A DNA stretch of 23,620 nt from CAYYAQ01 sp964469555 (GTDB lineage Bacteria; Planctomycetota; UBA1135; UBA2386): positions 1-23,620 of the forward strand of contig CAYYAQ010000080.1 of the NCBI GenBank assembly GCA_964469555.1. Direction: 5' to 3'. The notes below the pieces were generated by a model that did no database searches, was not told where the DNA came from, and saw only the letters and a list, made by a program, of their open reading frames with translations. A program made the translations under genes and the position numbers. Shown here one piece after another: positions 7,919-15,084 of the stretch; positions within the stretch are counted from its first letter, which is position 1, and each line of letters begins with the position of its first letter.

Positions 7919-10327
7919 TCACCGACGGCGTCGGGGGAACAGGATCTTCCACACGTCCTTGAACGAGTGGACATAGCTGAACTTCAAACCCTTCACGAGG
8001 TCCGGCTTCAACTCGTCCACGTCGCGGCGATTCTCTGCCGGGAGCAAGACGCGCCGGATTCCCAGTCGGTGGGCGGCGATCACCTTCTCCCGCACGCCGC
8101 CGATCGACAACACTTCCCCCACCAGGGTGAGTTCGCCGGTCATCGCCATGTCCGGCGCGATCATGCGACCCGTGAGCGCGGACAGCAGCCCACCTGCGAT
8201 CGCGATGCCGGCACTCGGTCCGTCCTTCGGGATCGCGCCGGCGGGGAAGTGCACGTGGAAGTCGTGTTTCTTGAAGGTGTCGGCGTCCAGCCCGAACGAC
8301 TCGCACTGGCTGCGAAGGTATCCGAGCGCGATCCGGCACGACTCGGTCATCACGTCCCCGAGACTTCCGGTCAAGGTCAAGCGCCCGTCGCCGGGGATCG
8401 CCGTCACCTCGATGAACAACACGTCTCCACCGTACGGCGTCCACGCGAGACCCTGGATCACGCCCGGATCGCGGATCGTACGGCGCGCGTCCTCGGGGAA
8501 TCGGGGCTGGCCGAGCAGTTTCTCCAGATCGGCTTGTTTGACTCGTCCCGGGACCTTGCGGCGGCTGGCGACCGCGACCGCGGCCTTGCGGCACAGGGCC
8601 TGGATGTTCTTCTCGAGATTTCGCACACCTGCTTCGCGGGTGTACTCCAGCACGATACGGCGCAACACCGGCACACTGATCCCGATGTGTTTCCTGAGCA
8701 GGCCGTGTCGCTCGAGCTGCTTCGGGATGAGGTGCCGCAGCCCGATCTGCACCTTCTCCGACAACAAGTAGCCGGGAAGTTCGATGATCTCCATGCGGTC
8801 GCGCAGCGGATCGGGAATCTGCGACATCACGTTCGCCGTGGCGAGAAACATCACGTTCGAGAGATCGAACGGGACGTCGAGATAATGATCCAGGAACGCG
8901 ACGTTCTGCTCGGGGTCGAGCACTTCGAGCAACGCCGACGACGGGTCGCCACGGAAGTCGCTTCCGAGCTTGTCCAGCTCGTCGAGCATCACGACCGGGT
9001 TGTTCGTGCCGCAGATCTTCAAGCCTTGCAGCACGCGACCGGGCATCGCGCCGATGTACGTCCGGCGATGCCCCTTGATCTCCGCCTCGTCCCGCATCCC
9101 GCCGAGGGAGAAACGCCAGAACTGCCGCCCCATCGCCCGCGCGATGCTGCGACCGAGGCTCGTCTTGCCGACGCCGGGGGGACCGGTGAAACAGAGGATC
9201 GAACCCTGGTGGCCGGGCTTGATCTTCCGGACGGCGAGGAACTCGAGGATGCGTTCCTTGATGTCCTCGAGACCGTAGTGATCCGCGTCGAGGATCTCCC
9301 TCGCCTGCCTCAGATCGCGGACGTCCACGCTCTCTTCCGACCACGGCAGGGTAACGAGCCAATCCAGGTAGTTTCGGACCACGCTGTACTCGCCGGACTC
9401 GACGGGAGTGGTGCGCAGTCGGTTGAGTTCATCCTTCGCGCGAGCCTCAGCCTCCGCCGGCATGTCGGCCTTCTGGATCGCTTCCTCGAAACGCGCCAAC
9501 TCCTCCTGCCGGACGTCCTTCTCCTCGCCGAGTTCGCGGCGGATGATCTTGATCTGCTCGCGAAGGAAATAGTCCTTCTGCGCCTTCTCGGTCTTTTCGC
9601 GGATCTCGTCCTGAATCCGGTTTCCCAGCTCGGCGAGTTCGACTTCGTGCATCACGATCTCGAGACCGATCTCCAGGCGCTCGGTCACGTCGATCGCGGA
9701 CAGCAACTGCTGCCGCTGATCATGGTCCTTGACGAAGTAGCTCCCCGTGAAATCGGCGAGTTGCTCCGGCTGTTCGATGTTCAACACCGCCGTGCTGAAA
9801 TCGGGACCGTACTGATCCGAAACCTCCACCATCCGCGTCAGGTTCTCCTGCAGCGCGCGGAACATCGCCTCGCCTCGCTTCGTCGTCACGGGGATGTCGA
9901 CGAGTACTTTGGTGCGCGCGACGAGCAGGGGTTTCTTCTTGCGGAGGAAGCGCACGACCCGGCCTCGCGAAATGCCTTGCGCCATCGCGGACGAGTTGCC
10001 ATCGGGCAGCTTGAGCGTCTTGAGGACGCGCGCGATGACGCCCACCTCATGGAAGTCCTTCGGTCCCGGCCCTTCGAGTTCCGGATCCTTCTGCACGAGG
10101 AGAAGAACGTAGCCGTGTTGTGCCTCCGCCTGGGCGATGATGTCCCGGGCACGATCCGTGTCGAGGAGCACCGGCATCATCAGGTGCGGGAACGGAACCG
10201 TCTGACGCAGCGGAAACACCATCATGGTCTCCGGCAGCTCCTGGGTGACCGCAAGCACGTTTCCCGGATCACCGCTCTCTATCGTGATTCCAGCGATAGG
10301 AAGGACTTCTGAGTCGTCTTGGATCAT
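7919..10327 (-). CDS. lon: ATP-dependent Lon protease
   Basis: This 802-residue protein starts at the ATG at 10327 and has normal Lon length and domain order. The LAN substrate-binding domain (about 34-230) starts with VFPLRQTVPFPHLMMPV. A coiled-coil stretch (about 230-310) contains the family phrase KDYFLREQIK. The AAA+ module has Walker A GPPGVGKTS at 382-390, the GGMRDEAEIKGHRRTYIGAMPG block, and Walker B VVMLDELDKL. The protease domain carries the Ser-Lys dyad: Ser705 in PKDGPSAG and Lys748 in GGVREKVIAAHR. It degrades misfolded and regulatory cytoplasmic proteins as a hexamer. No CIRCE-type heat-shock operator was found upstream; the upstream 356 bases hold hairpin repeats instead. The region between its stop and the next gene has no T-tailed terminator. 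Confidence 0.98.
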   Translation of the reverse strand: MIQDDSEVLPIAGITIESGDPGNVLAVTQELPETMMVFPLRQTVPFPHLMMPVLLDTDRARDIIAQAEAQHGYVLLLVQKDPELEGPGPKDFHEVGVIARVLKTLKLPDGNSSAMAQGISRGRVVRFLRKKKPLLVARTKVLVDIPVTTKRGEAMFRALQENLTRMVEVSDQYGPDFSTAVLNIEQPEQLADFTGSYFVKDHDQRQQLLSAIDVTERLEIGLEIVMHEVELAELGNRIQDEIREKTEKAQKDYFLREQIKIIRRELGEEKDVRQEELARFEEAIQKADMPAEAEARAKDELNRLRTTPVESGEYSVVRNYLDWLVTLPWSEESVDVRDLRQAREILDADHYGLEDIKERILEFLAVRKIKPGHQGSILCFTGPPGVGKTSLGRSIARAMGRQFWRFSLGGMRDEAEIKGHRRTYIGAMPGRVLQGLKICGTNNPVVMLDELDKLGSDFRGDPSSALLEVLDPEQNVAFLDHYLDVPFDLSNVMFLATANVMSQIPDPLRDRMEIIELPGYLLSEKVQIGLRHLIPKQLERHGLLRKHIGISVPVLRRIVLEYTREAGVRNLEKNIQALCRKAAVAVASRRKVPGRVKQADLEKLLGQPRFPEDARRTIRDPGVIQGLAWTPYGGDVLFIEVTAIPGDGRLTLTGSLGDVMTESCRIALGYLRSQCESFGLDADTFKKHDFHVHFPAGAIPKDGPSAGIAIAGGLLSALTGRMIAPDMAMTGELTLVGEVLSIGGVREKVIAAHRLGIRRVLLPAENRRDVDELKPDLVKGLKFSYVHSFKDVWKILFPRRRR

Positions 10328-10407
10328 CGGGGCGCGAGAGGATAGCCAGGGATGCGGAGTTAGCTCGGACTATTCACGAAGCACACCGTTCGGCTCAAGG
10401 AGAATGA

Positions 10408-10456
10408 GGATCGGAAGCCACCCCTGCCTGCCCCAAAATGGAGTGACTCCCGATCC
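10408..10456. repeat. Hairpin repeat unit 1
   Basis: GGATCGGAAG and CTCCCGATCC form a stem of about 10 bases with one mismatch around a loop that carries the shared core TGCCTGCCCCAAAA. It is the first of three related units, with the weakest similarity in the outer arms. Confidence 0.65.
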
Positions 10457-10496
10457 GGGGGAATGCTCGTCCTGCCGCCTGACGACGGAGGAAGGT

Positions 10497-10548
10497 GGAA
10501 CCGAGGAACGCCCCCGCCTGCCCCAAATGTGGGACGCCCCTCGGATCC
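10497..10548. repeat. Hairpin repeat unit 2
   Basis: GGAACCGAGG and CCTCGGATCC form a 10-base stem with one mismatch. The loop holds the core GCCTGCCCCAAA followed by a GGGAC segment that matches GAGAC in unit 3. A GGAGGAAGGT lead-in before the unit resembles the GAGGAGG before unit 3. Confidence 0.7.
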
Positions 10549-10560
10549 AGAAAGAGAGGA

Positions 10561-10614
10561 GGAACCGGAGACCGCTTTTGCCTGCCCCAAAAATATGAGA
10601 CGGCCTCCGGATCC
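10561..10614. repeat. Hairpin repeat unit 3
   Basis: GGAACCGGAG and CTCCGGATCC form a 10-base stem with one mismatch. The loop holds TTTTGCCTGCCCCAAAA, in which TTTT and AAAA could also pair. Changes in one arm are matched by changes in the other across the three units (GAGG/CCTC in unit 2, GGAG/CTCC in unit 3), which suggests that the fold is maintained. Confidence 0.7.
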
Positions 10615-10634
10615 AAGAAACTGAGTTGTCAAGT

Positions 10635-10660
10635 GACGAGATGGCGCAGGCCATCTCGTC
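10635..10660 (-). terminator. Perfect 11-base-pair hairpin after the upstream gene
   Basis: GACGAGATGGC, loop GCAG, GCCATCTCGTC is a perfect inverted repeat 23 bases after the stop at 10684. It is well placed to end the upstream transcript or protect its 3' end. There is no T-run on the minus strand after the stem, so it is not a canonical Rho-independent terminator. Confidence 0.45.
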
Positions 10661-10683
10661 GTGGCCGGTTGGGCATTCTCGAG

Positions 10684-12378
10684 TTACGGATCATCGAGTT
10701 CTGTAATCACTTCGAGTCGGACAAGGTCCTTTTCGAAACTGAAAAAGCCGCCGTGCAAGCCAAGGAATCCGCTGAAGCGGTCCTTCGACTTGCCTTTCTT
10801 GCGTGCCGCTCGGTCAACCTCACCGTTCGCGAGGAACCCGAGATCCAGACCGATGATGCCGGTGAGTCTCTGCTGGGGTTTCACGCCGAGCCGCTGCAGG
10901 CGGCTCGTCAGTGCCGTCGACGCCCGCTGAGAGGTCGGCGTCTTGCGCTTGGCTTCCGCCATCTTTCGGACCTCCGCAATCACGTCGGGGCTGAATGCCA
11001 CTACCAGTGCGTCGTTCACCCGCGCGAGCACCAGTGGACCCCGGGAGTGTTCGTCTTCCACGAAGCGCAGTTCCTGCCGGTTGCCCCTACCGTGGAGCCT
11101 GGCTTCCTCGGTGGGGACGAACATCCTCTGGAACACCTTGAAGAGTTCCTTGGCGTCTCGACTGCTCTTCGCCCGAATGGACCACGCGAGGCGCATGCCG
11201 GTGCTCTCGTCTTCGGTGCCCTCTTTCGGGTCCAGCAGGAGGAACTGCGCGCCGCCGGCCTCGCTGAGCCGACGCAGGATTTCCTTCCGCAAGTCGATTC
11301 TCAGATGGCGACACCGGTGAAAGATCGAGGCCTGCAGCCGCCGCACGCGCTTGCTGTGGTGGGTCGGGATCACCATGTCGAAATCGAGCCTGGTCCCGAT
11401 GGTGATGATGCCGCCCTGCGGCAGACCGGCGAGGAGGTCCTTGGGACGCGCGGCCTGCAACAGATCCAACCAGCCATCCGGTCGCCAGGTCTTGACGACC
11501 TTCGGGTCCGCGTTGCCGGTGCCGAACTTGCGGGAGTCGCTGGCGTGGCGCAGGAGGAAGTTCGTGATGATGCCGCGCTTTTGCCCGTTCTTGCGAGGCG
11601 CGGGCCTGGCCACGAACATCAGCTGTTCGGGGAGTTCGATGCCGGAGAGGGACATCAGCCAGGTCGCGTCGCCCCGGAAGACCTGGTCGAGCCGGGGCCG
11701 CAGAGCTTCCCAGTCCGCGTAGAAGAGCAGGGAGCCCGGTGGCATGTCGAGCTTCTTGCGCAGCCTCGTGAATCGCGGATCCGCGGCGAATCCACCGCTC
11801 GCCGACGTGCGCGGGTCGAGCATGCGACCCATGGTCTTCTTGTCGTTGCTGACGACCAGGTCTCTGACGACGAGGGCGATCTCGACGACTTCACCAGCCG
11901 AACGGAAGCGGTAGACCTGCCGGTCGTGGACCCTCCGGCTGCGTATCGCGAGCTCGCCGGCGTCGAGGAGCTTTTGCATGTCGACCACGCCGTCCTTGCG
12001 GAGGTACGTGTGGAAGACGAGCAGCGGGCGGCTGCGGGACCCCTTCTCATCGAAACGGACGGGCACCATGCCGACGAGCGCCATCTCGGAGGCCTCCGAG
12101 TAACGGGACAACCGGGAGAGCAGCCGCTGCACGGAATGCAGTACCCCTGCCCCGGCGTCCACCTCTTTCACATTTCGAGAGCCGGACCCGGCCAGACCCA
12201 ACGCGCCGAGGAGTACTTCATCTTGCAGACTGGAGAGGACGTCCTCCCCTCCCGTAGTCGGAGCGCGCTGCGCCAGATAGACGAGCGGCCTCTCAACCTT
12301 GGTGTCCAACCGCATACCCTGGGAAGAGAGGAGCCCACCCAGGGTCAGTGAAGCGATCGGTGCAAGGCGAAACCACAC
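10684..12378 (-). CDS. Secreted protein of unknown function
   Basis: The protein has 564 residues. It starts at GTG 12378, the first start after an in-frame stop, with no clear Shine-Dalgarno. A short N-terminal hydrophobic stretch (residues 3-20) looks like a signal peptide, so it is probably periplasmic or surface-exposed. I do not recognise the family with confidence; the overall pattern is like DUF3352-type secreted proteins. Visible features are alternating short beta segments and helices, phrases such as PPGSLLFYADWEALRP, SGIELPEQLMFVARP and LPQGGIITIGTRLDFD, and a conserved-looking C-terminus with GLHGGFFSFEKDLVRLEV. No catalytic motif or membrane helix besides the N-terminus is seen. 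It lies 135 bases after a lipoprotein gene and 356 bases before lon. The coding bias matches its neighbours. Confidence 0.75.
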   Translation of the reverse strand: MWFRLAPIASLTLGGLLSSQGMRLDTKVERPLVYLAQRAPTTGGEDVLSSLQDEVLLGALGLAGSGSRNVKEVDAGAGVLHSVQRLLSRLSRYSEASEMALVGMVPVRFDEKGSRSRPLLVFHTYLRKDGVVDMQKLLDAGELAIRSRRVHDRQVYRFRSAGEVVEIALVVRDLVVSNDKKTMGRMLDPRTSASGGFAADPRFTRLRKKLDMPPGSLLFYADWEALRPRLDQVFRGDATWLMSLSGIELPEQLMFVARPAPRKNGQKRGIITNFLLRHASDSRKFGTGNADPKVVKTWRPDGWLDLLQAARPKDLLAGLPQGGIITIGTRLDFDMVIPTHHSKRVRRLQASIFHRCRHLRIDLRKEILRRLSEAGGAQFLLLDPKEGTEDESTGMRLAWSIRAKSSRDAKELFKVFQRMFVPTEEARLHGRGNRQELRFVEDEHSRGPLVLARVNDALVVAFSPDVIAEVRKMAEAKRKTPTSQRASTALTSRLQRLGVKPQQRLTGIIGLDLGFLANGEVDRAARKKGKSKDRFSGFLGLHGGFFSFEKDLVRLEVITELDDP

Positions 12379-12485
12379 GGTCCGGGCAAAGCAAGGCCGG
12401 GGCCGGATGGCTCAAAACTCAAGACATTGAAGAAGCACGAGTTACAGAGCTTCCCCGATCGCCGAAGAGGGCGCGAAGTTCACTG

Positions 12486-12504
12486 GTGTGCAGCATGTGC
12501 ACAC
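12486..12504 (-). other. Short hairpin after the YceK-like gene
   Basis: GTGTGCA and TGCACAC form a perfect 7-base stem around GCATG, 9 bases after the stop at 12514. No T-run follows on the minus strand. It may be a weak terminator or RNA-stabilising hairpin. The rest of 12379-12513 shows no gene. Confidence 0.3.
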
Positions 12505-12513
12505 TGCGCAGGG

Positions 12514-12789
12514 CTACTGCTTCTTCTCGGCGGGCGACATGTGCCGGTCGCCGTAGGGATAGATGGAGAAGATGATCTGGAGGGGGAACGTGGCGACGTC
12601 CCAGGCGATCGCGAACGGGGTACCGATGACGGTCGAGCTCGGCCTGACGAACGCGTCGATCTCGTCGTTGTCGATCGTGTGGACTGCGGACGTCTTGTCC
12701 ATGCCCCAGCGCCACAAGTGGGTCGTGGCGCAGGAACTCATGGATACCAGGAGCACTGCGAGAAGCAGGCACGGGATGAATCTCTTCAC
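12514..12789 (-). CDS. Small YceK/YidQ-like lipoprotein
   Basis: The protein has 91 residues, with GTG start at 12789 and AGAGGA 8 bases upstream. A signal peptide ends in the lipobox MSSC with the lipidated Cys at position 20; Met at -3 is less usual. The body matches the small YceK/YidQ (DUF1375-type) lipoprotein pattern: CATT after the lipidated Cys, then VIGTPFAIAWDVATFPLQIIF, like the PF..A.D..TLPL block of that family, and YPYGD near the end. Family function is unknown; it is probably attached to the inner or outer membrane. It is 155 bases downstream of the sigma-54 regulator and may be at the end of that operon or have its own promoter. Confidence 0.7.
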   Translation of the reverse strand: MKRFIPCLLLAVLLVSMSSCATTHLWRWGMDKTSAVHTIDNDEIDAFVRPSSTVIGTPFAIAWDVATFPLQIIFSIYPYGDRHMSPAEKKQ

Positions 12790-12944
12790 TGCGGGGGTCC
12801 TCTATCTATGCAGAAGATCAGAAATGTCCGATCTATCGGCATTCCCCCGGGTGGGGCTGAAGCTCCGTTCGTGACGGCCCATCGCTCTCGACGGGGCCGG
12901 GGGCAAGTCGTTCCGTGCGCGGCGACTATCGCCGGCGGGATCAC

Positions 12945-14594
12945 TCAGTCGGCCCGCGGTGTGCCCCCGTCGTTCGCGCCATCCACCGGGGGGAGCGTGA
13001 ACCGGTCGAGCTTGTTGTAGAGGGCCCGCCGAGAGATCCCGAGGAGCCGGGCGGCTTCGGCCTTGTTCCCACCCGCGGTGCGGATCGCCCGCTCGATGAC
13101 TTGCCGTTCCACAGTGGCCAGATTCAGGGCAGAGGAAGCACCCTCGCCCATCTCGCGCTCCTCGGGTCCGAGAAGTTCGAGCCCGACCGTCCCGTGTTCC
13201 GCCAAGGCGTCCAGCCGCAACACCTCGTTCTTCAGCTGCCGGAGGTTGCCGGGCCAGCTGCGCCGGGTCAGCTCGCGAACGAGCACCTCCGAGGGCACGA
13301 CCGGCTGATCGGCGCCCCGACCGACCGCAGCGACCGCGAAGAAACGATCGACCAGCAAGGGGATGTCCTCCCGGCGCTCGGCGAGCGAGGGGATCCGGAC
13401 GGTGACGACCGCGAGGCGGTAGTAGAAATCACTCCGGAACCGACCGCTCTCCACCAATCGCAGGACGTCGCGATTCGTCGCTGCGACGATGCGAAGATCG
13501 ACCTTGTGAGTCTGGTCCGAACCGACGGGCCGCACGACGGAGTCCTCGATAAAGCGCAAGAGCTTCACCTGGATGTCCGGATCCATCTCCGTGACTTCGT
13601 CGAGAAACAGGATCCCGCCGTGGGATTCCCGCAACAGACCCTTGCGGTCCTGATCGGCGCCAGTGAACGCCCCGCGAACGTGCCCGAACAGCTCGCTCTC
13701 GAGGAGGTTCGGGTTGATCGCGGCGACGTTGACCGACACGAACGGTGCCGGGCGGTCTCTTGCGTCGTGGCTGCGGTACGCGTGCAGGGCGCGCGCCGCG
13801 AGTTCCTTGCCGGTTCCCGACTCGCCGGTTATCAGCACCGGGAAGGCGCTGTCCATCACCCTGTCCAACAGGTGCAGGCAGCCGACCAGCGCCGCCGACT
13901 CACCGAGGATCTCGGCGTAGTCATGCTTCAACTGATCCCGCGTGACGGGCTGCAGTCGGTTCAAGATGTCGGCCTGGCTGCGCACCGTCGCCTGCAGGTC
14001 GCGGTTCTGTTCCTCGACGACCTTGGCGTGCCGTTTGTTCGCCTGGGCCAACTGGTACAGGTGCAAGGTGATCGCGCCCTGGTCGGCGAACACCTGGAAC
14101 CACGGGAGGTCCGCTTCCTGGAATACCCCTGACTGGAAACGGTGATCCAGGTAGATGCAACCGAGACACCCTTCACCGACCAGAAGAGGCATGCAGAGCA
14201 CCGACCGCAGCTTTAGATCCGCGACGCTCTGCGCGGCGCCGAAGTCACCCTCGCGGGCGTCCTCGCAGTACAGGCCGACCTTCTGCTCGAGGCACTGACG
14301 CACAACGGTGCTCGACATCTTCTGACGCGGTCTGCGCACAGACTCACGGTCGAGACTCCGCGCGACCTCGACACGGAAGTCGGTGTGATCCCCTTCGCGA
14401 AGAACGACAAATCCCCGCTCGGCGCCGAACAGCTCGATCGCCTCGTCGAGCAGAAGCATGAGGAGATCGGAATGGTCCTTCGCCGCGGCCAGCGCCCGAT
14501 TGAGTTCGAGGATCGCTGCGAGCCTCTCTCGATCGCGCTCGGCGACGCCGCGACGCAGCTTCGCCAGAAAGTCAGCAAAGCGCTGTGAGATCAC
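12945..14594 (-). CDS. Sigma-54-dependent enhancer-binding regulator (GAF-AAA+-Fis)
   Basis: The protein has 549 residues and starts at the GTG at 14594, whose GTGA overlaps the TGA of the upstream gene. The frame runs on to 14861, but that part is only an Arg-rich shadow of the upstream gene. Residues about 40-185 are a GAF sensor domain, followed by a coiled-coil linker (about 186-215). The AAA+ domain has Walker A GESGTGKE at 257-264, the sigma-54-contacting GAFTGA at 308-313, Walker B GGILFLDEV at 326-334, and WPGN at 447-450. A Fis-type HTH lies at about 500-532 (KAEAARLLGISRRALYNKL). It should activate sigma-54 promoters in response to a ligand of the GAF domain. There is no receiver domain, so it is not a classic response regulator. 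Targets are unknown; I found no good -24/-12 site in the window. Confidence 0.93.
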   Translation of the reverse strand: MISQRFADFLAKLRRGVAERDRERLAAILELNRALAAAKDHSDLLMLLLDEAIELFGAERGFVVLREGDHTDFRVEVARSLDRESVRRPRQKMSSTVVRQCLEQKVGLYCEDAREGDFGAAQSVADLKLRSVLCMPLLVGEGCLGCIYLDHRFQSGVFQEADLPWFQVFADQGAITLHLYQLAQANKRHAKVVEEQNRDLQATVRSQADILNRLQPVTRDQLKHDYAEILGESAALVGCLHLLDRVMDSAFPVLITGESGTGKELAARALHAYRSHDARDRPAPFVSVNVAAINPNLLESELFGHVRGAFTGADQDRKGLLRESHGGILFLDEVTEMDPDIQVKLLRFIEDSVVRPVGSDQTHKVDLRIVAATNRDVLRLVESGRFRSDFYYRLAVVTVRIPSLAERREDIPLLVDRFFAVAAVGRGADQPVVPSEVLVRELTRRSWPGNLRQLKNEVLRLDALAEHGTVGLELLGPEEREMGEGASSALNLATVERQVIERAIRTAGGNKAEAARLLGISRRALYNKLDRFTLPPVDGANDGGTPRAD

Positions 14595-14941
14595 GACGCC
14601 GCCGCCTCGCGCAGCGCGCGCAGCAACATCGAGAGGGCGTGGGACTCGGTCACTTCCAGCCCCCCGAGCACTTGCAACCGCTGACGGATCCGCTCCTCGG
14701 CTGCGACGACGGGTTGGCCAGTCCACGCGGCGGATGCCGCCGCGACGACGGCCATGGTCGCCGGACATCCTTCCGCACGCCACGCGACTTCGACAACGGT
14801 GCCGGCGACGATGCGGCAGTCGAGTTCGATCCGATCCCCGCAGACCGGGTGCTCCGCGCAACCGGTCGACACGCCGTCACCTGTGAGGCGACCCGCGCCG
14901 TCCGCGGCGAGCATCACATCGCGCAGGGCCTTCGTCACCAT
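14591..14941 (-). CDS. IscU/SufU-like protein lacking the third cluster cysteine
   Basis: The protein has 116 residues from the ATG at 14941. IscU/SufU proteins are scaffolds on which Fe-S clusters are built. The family pattern is clear: GCAEHPVCGD at 27-36, with Cys34 and Asp36 matching IscU Cys37 and Asp39; AEGCPATMAVVAAASAAWTG at 57-76, with Cys59 matching Cys63; and a final helix ESHALSMLLRALREA. At the last site IscU has His-Cys, but here it is His101-Ala102, so the third cysteine is missing. No later Cys exists. Extra Cys28 and Cys42 might compensate. The stop overlaps the start of the sigma-54 regulator (GTGA), so translation of the two is coupled. It may bind iron or a cluster as a sensor rather than act as a normal scaffold. 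No clear Shine-Dalgarno is seen. Confidence 0.75.
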   Translation of the reverse strand: MVTKALRDVMLAADGAGRLTGDGVSTGCAEHPVCGDRIELDCRIVAGTVVEVAWRAEGCPATMAVVAAASAAWTGQPVVAAEERIRQRLQVLGGLEVTESHALSMLLRALREAAAS

Positions 14942-14965
14942 CTAGACGTGTGTCGGGAGAGAGGA

Positions 14966-15058
14966 TCAGTAGTTCCAGAACTCATTCTGGACGAACTGGC
15001 ACCCCTGACTCAAAACCGCTAACAGGACAAGGACGACGAGAGCGCGTCCGCGCATCAT
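14966..15058 (-). CDS. 30-residue lipoprotein-like small protein
   Basis: This small frame starts at the ATG at 15058 (a second ATG follows at 15055). It encodes MMRGRALVVLVLLAVLSQGC and then ten more residues ending in FWNY. An Arg-containing start, 11 hydrophobic residues and a Cys at position 20 after Ser-Gln-Gly look like a short lipoprotein signal; the -3 residue (Ser) is not ideal. It exactly fills an otherwise empty 143-base gap, 26 bases after the lysA stop and 24 bases before the IscU-like start. Small lipoproteins are known near lysA in other bacteria, for example LptM/YifL in enterobacteria, but no homology is claimed. Confidence 0.55.
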   Translation of the reverse strand: MMRGRALVVLVLLAVLSQGCQFVQNEFWNY

Positions 15059-15084
15059 CGCGCCGCATGGTCTGTCAGTTCGAT

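Larger units (their letters stand above)
10328..10683. other. 356-base intergenic region with hairpin repeats
   Basis: No credible gene lies between lon and the upstream gene. Frames open across it encode only Gly/Arg/Ser-rich shadows of the repeats. It holds three related hairpin units (listed separately) and one perfect 11-pair hairpin. A weak promoter candidate for lon, TTGAGC with AATAGT 18 bases downstream on the minus strand near 10368-10397, is not convincing. Confidence 0.6.

Noticed and set aside
7847..10312. Long plus-strand frame opposite lon
   Set aside because: It is an antisense shadow of lon; the minus-strand protein has all Lon motifs and this one has none.
10360..10632. Minus-strand small ORFs across the hairpin repeats
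   Set aside because: Open in several frames with Gly/Ser/Arg repeats that only reflect the DNA repeats; no start signal and no codon bias.
12786..12842. 18-residue minus-strand frame whose TGA overlaps the GTG of the YceK-like gene
   Set aside because: Too short and without a well-spaced Shine-Dalgarno; the GTGA overlap can arise by chance. Kept only as a possible leader peptide.
14595..14861. N-terminal extension of the sigma-54 regulator (89 Arg-rich residues)
   Set aside because: It lies wholly inside the IscU-like gene in another frame, has shadow-type composition, and the GTG at 14594 gives a GTGA overlap and a normal GAF start.
14990..15010. Sigma-54 promoter (TGGCAC at 14997)
   Set aside because: No TTGC-type -12 element at the required spacing, and it lies on the strand opposite to the genes there.
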